Shown in pieces: positions 15,963 through 24,720 of a stretch of 48,497 nt of DNA. The notes beneath the pieces are model-generated. The model was not told the DNA's origin and made no database searches. It worked only from the letters and a program-made list of their open reading frames with translations. The stretch is from an uncultured Bacteroidaceae bacterium (GTDB taxonomy: Bacteria > Bacteroidota > Bacteroidia > Bacteroidales > Bacteroidaceae): the NCBI GenBank assembly GCA_934271655.1, contig CAKQRW010000025.1, positions 1 to 48,497 of the forward strand, in the 5' to 3' direction. A program made the translations under genes and the position numbers. Position 1 is the stretch's first letter. Each line of letters opens with the position of its first letter.

Positions 15963-16001
15963 AAGCAGATGCTCATGGTAGTTCATGCAGAGCATCTGCT
16001 T
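15963..16001. repeat. hairpin of the TAAGYAGRTG family between thiS and thiE
   Basis: AAGCAGATGCTC (15963-15974) is perfectly mirrored by GAGCATCTGCTT (15990-16001) around a 15-nt loop. It lies in the thiS-thiE spacer, 19-57 nt upstream of the chosen thiE start, and could affect RNA stability or thiE translation. Confidence 0.8.
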
Positions 16002-16033
16002 TGTGGTGTTGACATGATTATTGACGCGGTGGA

Positions 16034-16231
16034 TTATCCTCCGCAGGCGGCTTTGATGATGATGATGTTATCGTTCTCCGCAAGAGGCGTGGCATCCCAT
16101 TGGTCGCGTGGAATCATCTTGTTGTTCTTGGCCATAGCTACTCCTGCGGCAGGCAGTTTCATTTCATCGGCGAGAGCCATGAGTGTGGCTGCGCTGGTGG
16201 ATGTGGGTTGGTTGTTTATGTTCACTTTCAT
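16034..16231 (-). CDS. thiS: sulfur carrier protein ThiS
   Basis: This 65-residue ubiquitin-fold protein carries the sulfur for the thiazole ring. It ends in the required Gly-Gly (KAACGG), the site of adenylation by ThiF and thiocarboxylation. N-terminal MKVNINNQ and the central LADEMKLPAAGVAMAKNN are typical. It is the first gene of the operon, about 75 nt after the riboswitch terminator. Confidence 0.94.
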   Translation of the reverse strand: MKVNINNQPTSTSAATLMALADEMKLPAAGVAMAKNNKMIPRDQWDATPLAENDNIIIIKAACGG

Positions 16232-16303
16232 GATTTATTTGTTTTTTGTTTGTTGATAGTCAAGTGCGATATGAGGTATCACGAAAGTGAGATGTGACGG
16301 TAT

Positions 16304-16368
16304 GAAAAAAGGAAAAGCCTCTATGCTATATGGATGTCTGTGCAGACATATAGAATAGGGGCTTTTCC
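16304..16368 (-). terminator. riboswitch-linked intrinsic terminator upstream of thiS
   Basis: On the minus strand a long hairpin opens with GGAAAAGCC (16368-16360), closes with GGCTTTTCC (16319-16311) and runs straight into TTTTTT (16310-16305). Inner parts (CTATATGTCTG and CAGACATCCATATAG) also pair. It stands about 15 nt after the TPP aptamer and before thiS, as expected for control by premature termination. Confidence 0.88.
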
Positions 16369-16384
16369 TTACATTATATTGCAT

Positions 16385-16462
16385 CATGTTCCCTGCGGCA
16401 GCATTATCTGTATCAGGTTCTATGGGTATAATCTCAGCCGAAAATATTCAGCACCCCGTGAT
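16385..16462 (-). ncRNA. TPP riboswitch (THI element)
   Basis: Read on the minus strand the element shows CACGGGGTGC, then GGCTGAGATTATACCC, then GAACCTGATACAG, then GCCGCAGGGAACATG. These are the conserved blocks of the TPP aptamer, in order and spacing. It lies between a consensus promoter and the terminator in front of thiS. High thiamine pyrophosphate should lower expression of the whole operon. Confidence 0.97.
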
Positions 16463-16476
16463 ATCTGTTGATGATG

Positions 16477-16507
16477 CAAAGGTATGTGTTTTGTTTGAAA
16501 GAAACAA
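16477..16507 (-). promoter_or_regulatory. promoter of the thiamine operon
   Basis: On the minus strand TTG (16507-16505) is followed after 20 nt by TACCTTTG (16484-16477). The expected start near 16470 places the aptamer at the very 5' end of the transcript. Nothing else was seen between this promoter and the Rid gene. Confidence 0.85.
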
Positions 16508-16646
16508 GCTTTTCAAGTTTTTTTGTATATTGGCTCGCGTCTTTTTTTGCTCAGAGCATTCTTTCTGGTATCTTGCCACAAGTATTTGTGGATGTTTTTT
16601 CCCTGTGTCTTGCCGCAGGTCTTAGGAGTGCAGCCTGCTGCCTCTC

Positions 16647-17783
16647 TTAGAATGGGCGATAAGGGTTATCGGCCTTCTTCACGGCTATGCACTCCATCTC
16701 GATGAGCCATGTGGGTCGGCATACAGGTGCAAGCGTGAGTACGAAAGGAGTGTTGGGGAATTTCTCGTCGAACATCTGCTTTACGATGGCGTAGTCGGCA
16801 TTGTCGCGCAGGTACACTACAATCTGCATGATGTCGGCAAACTCCATGCCGCCTTCTTCAAGAAGAGCTGACACATTTTCCCACATGCGCTCGGTCTGTC
16901 GGCGTATGTCGCCTATATAGAGCACGTCGCCGTGGTTGTCGATAGATGCTGTGCCTGAGATGTAGATGTGGTTGCGGTCGCCGAATTGCACGAGTGTTCC
17001 ACGCTCAAAAGTGACGCCATACTCTATTGTCTTGTTGAGGTGCGAGAGCGCGTAGAGGTAGCGTTGCTGCTCTGGCTCAAACCCTGTCATGGCGTAGCTG
17101 CCAAGCTGTATGAGGGCCTTGGGGTCAACAGGGTTGCCGCCGATGCCTGTGGAAGATATGTAGTGTGTGGAAGATGTGAGTCCCTGCTCGAAGAAGCACT
17201 CGCGACGTGACTTGACGAGTCCGGCGTATTGTGTGTCCACGTCACGCACATAGAACCATGTGCGGATGCAGTTGTCGAGCATGGTGGCATCAAACATGCG
17301 CAGGTGGTCGACATACGACAGCATGGTGTTCCATGTCTGCATGTATGATGTGTCTGTTGTGGTGTCGGTCAGTCCCATGGTCCATATATGCTTGTAGCCG
17401 TTGTGGCTGACCACAGTTGACTCGTTCACGTTGCTGATGTCGGTGCCTTTCTGGAGATATATCCACAGAGCTACTTTTGAGCCGTCGAGTGGAGGCTGCT
17501 GTATGTAAGAAACTGTGCAAGGCTGTGTGGCTGGGATGAGCGGAGCCTGGTTGGTGGCGTCGCTAAGGAAATAGCGCATGAATACAGGCTTGAAGCCTTC
17601 CATCTCAGGCATAGCCATAAGAGAGTCGAGTGCTTGGTTAAGACGTTCGAGCTGCTGTGTGAACAGGTCTCTGAGAGGTGTCACATGCAAGATGGCATGT
17701 ATCTCCTCTGCATTGCCGGCAGAGAAGTGTGACAGCTGTACCTGTGTGTTGGCTGAGTCTATATTTATCTGTTTCTGTTCCAT
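16647..17783 (-). CDS. Rid (YjgF/UK114) family protein, long two-part form
   Basis: The 378-residue product starts at ATG 17783 (MEQKQINIDS); upstream codons run through the promoter. The C-terminal 130 residues form a Rid domain (IYISGTASIDNHGDVLYIGDI and MQIVVYLRD), the fold of RidA enamine/imine deaminases. The N-terminal 230 residues have a weaker related look (MRYFLSDA, CIRTWFYVRDVD), similar in layout to chorismatase-like duplicated Rid proteins. The catalytic Arg of RidA may correspond to Arg in APVCRPTWLIEMECIAV. Substrate is unknown. It is just upstream of the thi promoter but has its own promoter. Confidence 0.75.
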   Translation of the reverse strand: MEQKQINIDSANTQVQLSHFSAGNAEEIHAILHVTPLRDLFTQQLERLNQALDSLMAMPEMEGFKPVFMRYFLSDATNQAPLIPATQPCTVSYIQQPPLDGSKVALWIYLQKGTDISNVNESTVVSHNGYKHIWTMGLTDTTTDTSYMQTWNTMLSYVDHLRMFDATMLDNCIRTWFYVRDVDTQYAGLVKSRRECFFEQGLTSSTHYISSTGIGGNPVDPKALIQLGSYAMTGFEPEQQRYLYALSHLNKTIEYGVTFERGTLVQFGDRNHIYISGTASIDNHGDVLYIGDIRRQTERMWENVSALLEEGGMEFADIMQIVVYLRDNADYAIVKQMFDEKFPNTPFVLTLAPVCRPTWLIEMECIAVKKADNPYRPF

Positions 17784-17792
17784 AATCAGTTG

Positions 17793-17800
17793 CAAAGTTA
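17793..17800 (-). promoter_or_regulatory. -7 element very close to the Rid start codon
   Basis: TAACTTTG on the minus strand (CAAAGTTA at 17793-17800) is a strong match to TAnnTTTG. The predicted start near 17786 is only a few bases before the ATG at 17783, so the mRNA would be leaderless or nearly so. The -33 region is poor. Confidence 0.5.
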
Positions 17801-17883
17801 ATGATTTTTTTTCAAATATGTGTTTGCGTGTCGTGATAAATGTGCTGAGGCCGCCTGAATCACTGCGGTCGGAATGCGCATGC

Positions 17884-19371
17884 TTAGTTTGCGTAGCTGT
17901 GCAGGCCCGTGAGCAGATAGTTGCACCCAAAATATGTCATCAGCACTGTGAGGAAAGCCAGCCTGAGATAAAGTTTCATGTGTTTCTCTTTGCGGAACCA
18001 TGGCAGGGTGGCAGGATGGAGCGGATACATGTACACTAAGAGTGTGATAAGTGCCCACGTCTCTTTCGGATCCCATTGCCAGAAGGCTCCCCAAGCTGTC
18101 TTTGCCCATACACCGCCAAGTATGATGCCGATGCCAAGCAGCACTTCTGCCCAGATGAGTATCTTCTTGTCTGGGCGGAACAGCAGCATGGCATACAGGC
18201 AGTATGACACCATGATGATTGTGACGTGTGAAGAGAGCCAAGGACTCTGCAGCACAGGCATGATAGGCGTGACCTGAGGGTCGAGTGAGCTGATGTGTGT
18301 GACCAATAGTGTGGATCCCGCCACGAAGAGTGCTGGTATGGCGCTGCGCTCGGACAGACAAGAGATGACCAGCGCAGCCAGTGCGATGACCTGTAGTGTC
18401 TCGTATGTGCTTGTCAGCGGCAGGTGATCAGAGATATACCATCTGATGATCAGCGATGCAAGGAGAAATGCGCTCATGGCGATGCGCAAGGCCATGGTGG
18501 TATGGAGCACGGTCTGTAACTTCTGGCTGGCATGTCTTTGAATGCGCTTTGTTGAAATGGCAAACAGTATGAAAGCCAGCGAGAAACTGCCAATGAAGAG
18601 TATCATGTTCCATGGAGTGGCATTGTAGAAGATCTCAGTCTGGACACGTGTTGCAGAAAGAGGCCTTGCTCCTCGTGCCAGCGGCTCGTAGAATTGTCCG
18701 CGGGTGAGCAGGATTATGGTGGCGAGCTGGTCCTCGAGATCGGGGTATTCGCCTTTGGGCAGTATGTAGCGTCCGCGCTCGTCAAAGCAGTCGGAGAAGC
18801 GGGCGTATTTGCCTTTGACGCCAAGGGCATGCTTGGCAGCAGCCTTCCTCACCTTTATCATAGCCACGTCCTTCCAGTCCTCGGGGTAGAGTGCCCACGA
18901 CAGCATGAGCTGCTCTGGAGTGAGTCCGGCGTACGAAGTGGATCCAGTGGTCTTGAGGGCAAAGTCGCGCGCTGGCGTGTTAAGCGGGCAGTAGCGACCC
19001 AAGAACAAGACTTGAGTCACCCGCAGCGAATCGGCTTCGCTGCGCGCCACTGTGCGCACTTGCCCAGCCTGCGCGACGTGCGATGTCGTCATGCTGAGGA
19101 TGATGGCCAGTGCGGCTGCCGAGCTTGTGCGTTTGCAAATCCGCTTGAGCCATTTGAGTCGCTTGAGCCATCTGAAATGAGGAGTTATGCAAGTTAGCGA
19201 GAGTGCCAGAGCCAGACACCATAACGCTGTGAACCACCATGAGGAGTATATGGCTGTGTTCGCCACGTCTGTGCCATACTGGTCTTCTACTATTGTGGCC
19301 GCTGCCATTATGACGATGAGTATGGCATAAATGGCGAAAGCTGTGCGTCTGATTGTGATTTTTTTGATCAT
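17884..19371 (-). CDS. ccsA: cytochrome c biogenesis protein, compact ResB-CcsA-like fusion
   Basis: The 495-residue membrane protein belongs to system II cytochrome c maturation, which carries haem across the membrane and attaches it to CxxCH motifs. The C-terminal half has several helices and the tryptophan-rich WWD-type motif WGAFWQWDPKE at 427-437. The N-terminal part opens like ResB (IMAAATIVEDQYGTD then IYSSWWFTALWCLALAL), followed by a periplasmic stretch. The ResB portion is much shorter than in full fusions. It is the last gene of a set encoding two proteins with CxxCH haem sites, 120 bp downstream of the haem lipoprotein, so it may serve them directly. Confidence 0.87.
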   Translation of the reverse strand: MIKKITIRRTAFAIYAILIVIMAAATIVEDQYGTDVANTAIYSSWWFTALWCLALALSLTCITPHFRWLKRLKWLKRICKRTSSAAALAIILSMTTSHVAQAGQVRTVARSEADSLRVTQVLFLGRYCPLNTPARDFALKTTGSTSYAGLTPEQLMLSWALYPEDWKDVAMIKVRKAAAKHALGVKGKYARFSDCFDERGRYILPKGEYPDLEDQLATIILLTRGQFYEPLARGARPLSATRVQTEIFYNATPWNMILFIGSFSLAFILFAISTKRIQRHASQKLQTVLHTTMALRIAMSAFLLASLIIRWYISDHLPLTSTYETLQVIALAALVISCLSERSAIPALFVAGSTLLVTHISSLDPQVTPIMPVLQSPWLSSHVTIIMVSYCLYAMLLFRPDKKILIWAEVLLGIGIILGGVWAKTAWGAFWQWDPKETWALITLLVYMYPLHPATLPWFRKEKHMKLYLRLAFLTVLMTYFGCNYLLTGLHSYAN

Positions 19372-19491
19372 GCTGAAAAAGTCTTTGCTTATTCTGTATA
19401 AACGAATGATTACCGTTTATATTTTCTTGGCACGCCGTTTTTGTTCTTGTCTGTCTTTGGATTTTTGAGCACCTGCTTGTTGGTGGCTTTA

Positions 19492-20226
19492 TTATTCCTT
19501 GGCTCCAGAGTCAATCCACGATTTCATAATCTGCTGGAAGGCCTGTGGCACAGGATCGGTGAACAGGCCTGTGTGTGAGTAGCTGAGCTGCACAGAAGGG
19601 TCGGTGATGACCTTGTAGAGGAAACTGTGCTCTGCGTCGCCTGGAGCTATCCTCATCATGTCGGGCTGCTTGTGCGCAGGCACGTTGACGATGTGGCTGT
19701 AGGCGTTCTCTGTGGTGAGGTCGAGCTGAGCCGCTGGTGATGCTCCTTGGTGGCAGCGAGAGCAGTTGTTTCCCTGGAAGAGCTGCTTGTTGATGGCTGC
19801 GAACATGCTTGCGTTGAGCTTCTCCGTCATGTGTATCTTCAGCGTGTCTTCCTTTGAGGCGTCTGCAGGGATGTCATAGGAATAGAGTGTGGCTATGCGC
19901 TCGCGCAGAGGCGAGATGACGGCTATCTCAGCTGTGGTGGCTGTGCTTGGCACGCCTTTGAGTGTTATTGTGTCATTTGTGCCTGAAGAAAGCGACTTGG
20001 CTATCACGGCATATTCGTTGCCTTCGTCAAAGCAAGCCAGGGCTACGGTGTAGGAGCCGCTCCATGTGTCGGTACCTTCAATCTTGCCAGTTATCTGCAA
20101 TGTGTAGGTATCTGTCGTAGTAGGAGTGCTGGTCTTTTCTTCAATCAGTCCATCATCGCATGATGTGAGAGCGATGATGGACATGATGAATGTGTATAGG
20201 AAAAAGTTGTGTTTCATGAGTTTCAT
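19492..20226 (-). CDS. haem-binding lipoprotein (c-type cytochrome)
   Basis: The 244-residue protein has a lipoprotein signal (ALTSC, Cys23), a Thr-rich linker, a beta-rich domain of about 100 residues and a C-terminal cytochrome-like segment. The haem site is CSRCH (Cys155, Cys158, His159); Met residues in QPDMMRIAPGD could supply the sixth ligand. The end KSWIDSGAKE resembles cytochromes of the planctomycete/Bacteroidetes lipoprotein type. It follows the porin gene by 96 bp with a strong hairpin in between. A role in electron transfer near the outer membrane is inferred from the neighbours. Confidence 0.8.
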   Translation of the reverse strand: MKLMKHNFFLYTFIMSIIALTSCDDGLIEEKTSTPTTTDTYTLQITGKIEGTDTWSGSYTVALACFDEGNEYAVIAKSLSSGTNDTITLKGVPSTATTAEIAVISPLRERIATLYSYDIPADASKEDTLKIHMTEKLNASMFAAINKQLFQGNNCSRCHQGASPAAQLDLTTENAYSHIVNVPAHKQPDMMRIAPGDAEHSFLYKVITDPSVQLSYSHTGLFTDPVPQAFQQIMKSWIDSGAKE

Positions 20227-20267
20227 GAGATAAGTAGGTGTTATTTATGGTCTGTGTGTTTGACCAG

Positions 20268-20309
20268 TTGGCCAATGGCATAGGCATGCTTGCCGATGCC
20301 ATTGGCCAA
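20268..20309. other. large palindromic hairpin between the porin and haem lipoprotein genes
   Basis: TTGGCCAATGGCAT (20268-20281) pairs perfectly with ATGCCATTGGCCAA (20296-20309); the centre can pair further as GGCA and TGCC. No T-run follows on the minus strand, so it is probably a stability or processing element rather than a terminator. A partial copy of the TAAGYAGRTG family, TAAGTAGGTGTTATT, lies next to it at 20230-20244. Confidence 0.75.
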
Positions 20310-20322
20310 TATTTATGCTGTT

Positions 20323-21537
20323 TTAGAAAGTGTACTGCAGCATGACTGTGGCAGAGTGTGTGGCTATGCCAAGGTCATCGTTGTCGCGGTCAAGCTGAGT
20401 GGCGTGTCCTGTTCTGCCTATATACTGGTACATGGCAGACACTTTGAGTCCTGTGCCCTTGATGAAATAGTTCACGCCGACAGCAGGCATGTTGAGGAAA
20501 CCATCTTTGTCGGAACCGTTGCGGTCAAGGAAGTCATAGCGCAGAGCCACCTGTGTCTGTGGAGTGACGAAATATCCACCCTGAACGTATCCACCCAGGT
20601 AGTTGAATGTGTCTGAAATCTTTTGCCTGTCGGTGAATCCCACGTGCATGTGGTAGATTTCTCCGCCGAGATAGAGTCTGTTGTACAGCCATGATGCTTC
20701 GAGCCCCATTCGGGTGTCGTTCGTGCTCTCGTTCTCGCTCTCCACGTTGATGTTGGCGCTTGCAGCTATCTGGAGTTTGTTCTCATGAAGGAGGTGTGGG
20801 TTGCCCTGAGTGGCTGGCATCTTGCCCATAGGCTCCCATGTGAAGCGTGTGGCGTAGAGGAGGGAAGGGATGTGCCAGTCGTCAGACACGGTCTTTGTGG
20901 CTGTGTTGACATTGGCGCCTGTGCCGTTGAAGAGTCCTGCCTCATAGCCGAACCAGCGTCCTATCTTTCCGTGAGCCATGACACCGAGGTCGAAGCCTGT
21001 GCCGATGGCTGGCGATGTGGCGTTGAGCACGTGTGGCATGATGGTGGTGGCTGTGAGTGATGTAGGCAGCTGAGGCATCAGGGTCTCGCCGAGTGTGGTG
21101 AGGTAAGCGTGGCTGAATGGAGTCTTGAACTTACCTACCTTGATGGCCAGGGCGTTACTTGTCTTCACGTCAAACCATGCTTGCTGCAGGAGCGCTCCGC
21201 CTGTCTTGGAAGCGTTGATGGAGAGGTTGTATGTGACGATGTTGTAAGCCTTTCCTGTGAAGCCGAGCACGGCGTAAGGGAAGGCGAAGCCTGAGTTGGC
21301 TATGTTATCCTGGTTGTATGCCTTGTCGAGTCCCTCGTCATCATAGTAGTTGAAGTTGGCCGTTGTCTGCATCATGAGGTATGGCTTGAACGAGAAGTTG
21401 CCGTCCTTGCTCTCTATCTGGAACATGCGGTCGGAGCCTATTGTGACCACGCCGTTGTCTGTGTCGAGTTCTGTTGACTGTGCTGCTGCTGTCATGGCAG
21501 AAGCCATGAGGCTGAGAAATATGATTGATTTTTTCAT
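20323..21537 (-). CDS. outer-membrane porin, OprP/OprO-like
   Basis: The 404-residue product has a clear signal peptide (ending TAAAQS) and a beta-barrel built of alternating strands. Landmarks include VGKFKTPFSHAYL, FDLGVMAHG, YGGEIYHM-type strands and YFVTPQTQVALRYDFLDRNG. It ends in MLQYTF, the terminal Phe expected for BAM-assembled barrels. The pattern fits phosphate-selective porin O/P-like proteins, although in Bacteroidetes the solute is usually unknown. Its place between the di-haem oxidoreductase and haem lipoprotein genes suggests a role in the same iron or redox system. Confidence 0.8.
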   Translation of the reverse strand: MKKSIIFLSLMASAMTAAAQSTELDTDNGVVTIGSDRMFQIESKDGNFSFKPYLMMQTTANFNYYDDEGLDKAYNQDNIANSGFAFPYAVLGFTGKAYNIVTYNLSINASKTGGALLQQAWFDVKTSNALAIKVGKFKTPFSHAYLTTLGETLMPQLPTSLTATTIMPHVLNATSPAIGTGFDLGVMAHGKIGRWFGYEAGLFNGTGANVNTATKTVSDDWHIPSLLYATRFTWEPMGKMPATQGNPHLLHENKLQIAASANINVESENESTNDTRMGLEASWLYNRLYLGGEIYHMHVGFTDRQKISDTFNYLGGYVQGGYFVTPQTQVALRYDFLDRNGSDKDGFLNMPAVGVNYFIKGTGLKVSAMYQYIGRTGHATQLDRDNDDLGIATHSATVMLQYTF

Positions 21538-21629
21538 GGGTGTGTTCTGTATTTATGATTAGTTGAATATACTTGTTTTGTGCATGTGCTATGCGGGCGT
21601 AGTGTGAAATGGCTGCGCCTGCGCACCCT

Positions 21630-23180
21630 TTAGAGGCTCTCAAGGAATTTGACCAATGCCTCACGGTCAGCTCTGTCCATCTTCTTGAAGAGGTTCTTGC
21701 TGGCCTCGCCTTCGCCACCGTGCCACATGATGGCTTCGATGAAGTTGCGGGCGCGTCCGTCGTGGAGGAAATATGTGTGGCCGTTCACCTTCTTCTGCAG
21801 TCCGATGCCCCAGAGAGGTGTGGTGCGCCATTCGTTGCCTCGTGCCATGCCGCTGGTGTAGTTGTCGTTGAGTCCCACGCCCATTATCTCAGATCCCATG
21901 TCGTGCAGCAGGTAGTCGGAGTATGGATGTATGGTCTGGCTGCCCAGCCAAGGCAGTTCGGTGCCGTCGAGCAGCACTGCTCCTCTTGGGCGTGTGTGGA
22001 GTGTGGTGACGTGGCAGAGGTGACACTTTGCGTTGTAGAATGCTTTCTGTCCTTTCTCCACGGCCTCGCGCTCTGTCATGGTCTCGGTTGTGCCGTTAGA
22101 GTGTGTGAGGGTGACCTTTGTGGTCTTGCTGCCGAGTCGTCTTGCTGGCACTCCGAGAGAGTGCATGTAGAGGTCGACCTTGGCCATGTCCTCTGTGCTC
22201 ACGTCGAGCTTGTCGTATGTGAGTCCCATCATGGAGCCTTCCTGCATCTGGAGCTGTCCCTGGCATATCTCCTCAGGGTAGCGTGAGTTGGTAGCGCCCA
22301 TGTCGGAAGAGAAACCGAGTTCGACGGTGAGGTCGAGGTGCTGGGCCTTGTTGCCTGAGAGTCCCACGCCTGTCACTCCCTTCTCTGTGATGTAGTTGAC
22401 GCGTCCGGAGATGCCGTACTCAGGATAGCTCTTGGCTGCCAGCTTCTCTATCTCGTCGCGGCTGATGGCCATCATCTGTCCCATGCCCACGTGCCGGAGC
22501 GGTATGCGCACCGTGCAGAAGAGGTCTTCTGGACGTATCTCTACAGAGTCTTTCTTGATGTTGTCCCACATCTTCTTGTACCATTTGGTGATGGTGTAGT
22601 TTGGCTTAGCCAGCTCGTAGGTCTCTCCGTCGGGGAACTGGAACTTCTCGTAGTTCCACCTCACCTCCAGCTTGCCCTCTGGTGTCACGCCGTAGATGGT
22701 CTGGTCATGGAGCACTCGTCCGTAGCCCTGGAAGAATGCGCCATTCTTTCTTGCCACATAGATGAGCATGGACGACATGCCGTTGGTGCCCGATCCATAG
22801 ACAGGTGTGCCGTCGGGGTCGGTGCCCACTTGGTTCCATACTCCTGGCGATGTTCGTCCTGCGTTCATGTGACAGCTGGCGCATGAGTAGCCTCCGTATA
22901 CCGGGCCGTATCCGTCAGTCACATTGTCGTAGAGTCGGTTGCCTGTCTGGAAGTAACTGGCATATACGCCAGAAAGCCATTCGGCATCAATGTCGAAGGC
23001 TTTAGAAGAAGTTTTGAAGACGGTAGATGTGCCCGCTGAAAGGGCAAAATTGTCCATCTCGCTTATGTGTTTCTCTACAAACTCAGCGCAGGGGTCGCTC
23101 TCGTCTTCACAAGATGTTGTGGTGGCGAGTAAGCTTGCCGCTGCGAGGAGCATGTAAGTGTATTTTTGAAAATGTCTCAT
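21630..23180 (-). CDS. di-haem oxidoreductase (DHOR, MauG/peroxidase-related) lipoprotein
   Basis: I start at ATG 23180 (MRHFQKYTYM), giving 516 residues with a lipoprotein signal (LATTTSC, Cys24). There are two covalent haem sites: CASCH (Cys100, Cys103, His104) and CHLCH (Cys386, Cys389, His390). Family landmarks are ASCHMNAGRTSPGVWN, PEYGISGRVNY, YSDYLLHDMG and WRTTPLWGIG. The family is related to di-haem peroxidases and is often found beside imelysin genes. It follows imelysin by about 96 bp and probably works with it in periplasmic redox or iron handling. The exact substrate is unknown. Confidence 0.88.
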   Translation of the reverse strand: MRHFQKYTYMLLAAASLLATTTSCEDESDPCAEFVEKHISEMDNFALSAGTSTVFKTSSKAFDIDAEWLSGVYASYFQTGNRLYDNVTDGYGPVYGGYSCASCHMNAGRTSPGVWNQVGTDPDGTPVYGSGTNGMSSMLIYVARKNGAFFQGYGRVLHDQTIYGVTPEGKLEVRWNYEKFQFPDGETYELAKPNYTITKWYKKMWDNIKKDSVEIRPEDLFCTVRIPLRHVGMGQMMAISRDEIEKLAAKSYPEYGISGRVNYITEKGVTGVGLSGNKAQHLDLTVELGFSSDMGATNSRYPEEICQGQLQMQEGSMMGLTYDKLDVSTEDMAKVDLYMHSLGVPARRLGSKTTKVTLTHSNGTTETMTEREAVEKGQKAFYNAKCHLCHVTTLHTRPRGAVLLDGTELPWLGSQTIHPYSDYLLHDMGSEIMGVGLNDNYTSGMARGNEWRTTPLWGIGLQKKVNGHTYFLHDGRARNFIEAIMWHGGEGEASKNLFKKMDRADREALVKFLESL

Positions 23181-23276
23181 ATTGTTCTGAAAGAAAAATA
23201 GTGATTGCAGCACTATCACGTTTTTGTTTGTGCCCCCTGCTCACGCAGAGGGCTGAAGTTTATGATATGTATTGGC

Positions 23277-24485
23277 TTACTTCACTTTACGTGGGTTACC
23301 GTCCTTGAAGAGCAGGAACTCCAGTGTGTGGTATCCGCGGAGCGACTGAGCAGCAGCGATAGCCTCGTTGTCCTCGTCGTATTCACCGCTCCACTCCATG
23401 TCCTTCCAGTTCTGTGACTTGAGGAGGTTGGCGATGCCCACAGCGTCAAGTGGCCAAGAGTCCATGTTAGGGTCGAGACCGAATGTAGATACAGGGCCGA
23501 AGAGGAATGCCTCAGAAGTCTCCCATGGCTCACGAGCTGCAAGCCAAGCCTGGCTTGCGTTCTTGAATGTGTCGTTTGAAGGGTTGCTCTTGAATGCGCT
23601 TACGGCTGAGAGAAGGGCAGCGTTCTTCTCTGCAAGGTCCTTGTATGTAGGAAGAGCCACATTGTCAACGAATCTCTCTACGATAGCCTGTGCGTCCTCT
23701 TCAGTCATGTTGTTTGTGATGACACTCTCAAGAGTCTCAAGCTCGCTTGAAAGAGTGGCGCATGCATCCATAGCTGCAGCTGCCTCTTCAGAGCCGATGT
23801 TGTTGCGGAAAGGCTGTGGGATGTTGTCGATAGCAGTCCATGCTGCGCATACGGCATTCCATACCTTGATTGACTGTGGACGCATATTGGTGTTCTTCAT
23901 GCAGTTTGCAATGATAGAAGCAGGGTCAGCTGTTGCTGGGTTGTATGCGTACTTGTCAGGGCTTGTAGTGAGGCGCTCGCCGAGGAGTGAGTTGGCGATA
24001 GACTGGATGTTGTTCTTGTAGTCATCGCGAGAGTGCCATGAGTACCATGACTCCACAGCGTAGAGAGCCTGTGTCTGCTTGCCGCTGTTCCAGAAGTCTA
24101 CTGGCTCGCCAATCTTTAATGTGCCCACCTCGTTGGCGATGTCGTTGCAGCCCTCAATGATCTGCTGCACACATGCGAGAGCTGAGCTGTAGCCTGAAGC
24201 TGATGTGTGGTTCTTGAAATCATTGGCGAAGCTGTTGTTCCACTCGTCGTAGAGCTTCTTTGAGTCGTTAGAGAGGAGCAGAGCCACGTTGTATGTGTAG
24301 TTGCCCCAAGCGTCAGCATACTCTTCTGTGTAGTCAAGGTTCTGAGCCTGTTCCTCTGTGATATCTTGTCCTTTCTTTTCATCATCGTCATCGCTGCATG
24401 ATGCTGCAGTGAAGGCGAGGCAGCAGAGAGCCATAGCTGAGATGCTCTTAGCAATCTGCTTGTATGTAAGTAATGTCTTTTTCAT
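23277..24485 (-). CDS. imelysin (peptidase M75 family) lipoprotein, iron-uptake type
   Basis: The 402-residue product has a lipoprotein signal (FTAASC, Cys30) followed by an acidic linker. It is mostly helical with two related halves, as in imelysin-fold proteins (EfeO, IrpA, ICMP). The family signature GxHxxE is GYHTLE near the C-terminus (Gly384, His386, Glu389). The matching motif in the first half appears altered (SWYSWHSRDD). Family members bind or help import iron; protease activity is doubtful. It follows the first barrel gene by 236 bp. A TAACTTTA element at 24533-24540 (minus) could give it a promoter of its own. Confidence 0.87.
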   Translation of the reverse strand: MKKTLLTYKQIAKSISAMALCCLAFTAASCSDDDDEKKGQDITEEQAQNLDYTEEYADAWGNYTYNVALLLSNDSKKLYDEWNNSFANDFKNHTSASGYSSALACVQQIIEGCNDIANEVGTLKIGEPVDFWNSGKQTQALYAVESWYSWHSRDDYKNNIQSIANSLLGERLTTSPDKYAYNPATADPASIIANCMKNTNMRPQSIKVWNAVCAAWTAIDNIPQPFRNNIGSEEAAAAMDACATLSSELETLESVITNNMTEEDAQAIVERFVDNVALPTYKDLAEKNAALLSAVSAFKSNPSNDTFKNASQAWLAAREPWETSEAFLFGPVSTFGLDPNMDSWPLDAVGIANLLKSQNWKDMEWSGEYDEDNEAIAAAQSLRGYHTLEFLLFKDGNPRKVK

Positions 24486-24720
24486 GTCGATGTAATTAGC
24501 TTTTCTGTTGTGTGGTGTGTCTTTTGTGGTATTAAAGTTATTTCTTGGCCTTATGGCTTATTCTTTAACTAAATATATTATATTATTATGGGTTATGTGT
24601 ATTGTGTGTGATAGTGCTGCAAAAACTACCTTACAGTATATAATCCATTATCATATCCTATATAGAGTGTTGTAAGTCGAAACCTTGTGCCTATTGTGCT
24701 TGTGTATGGGTGGCGCTTGA

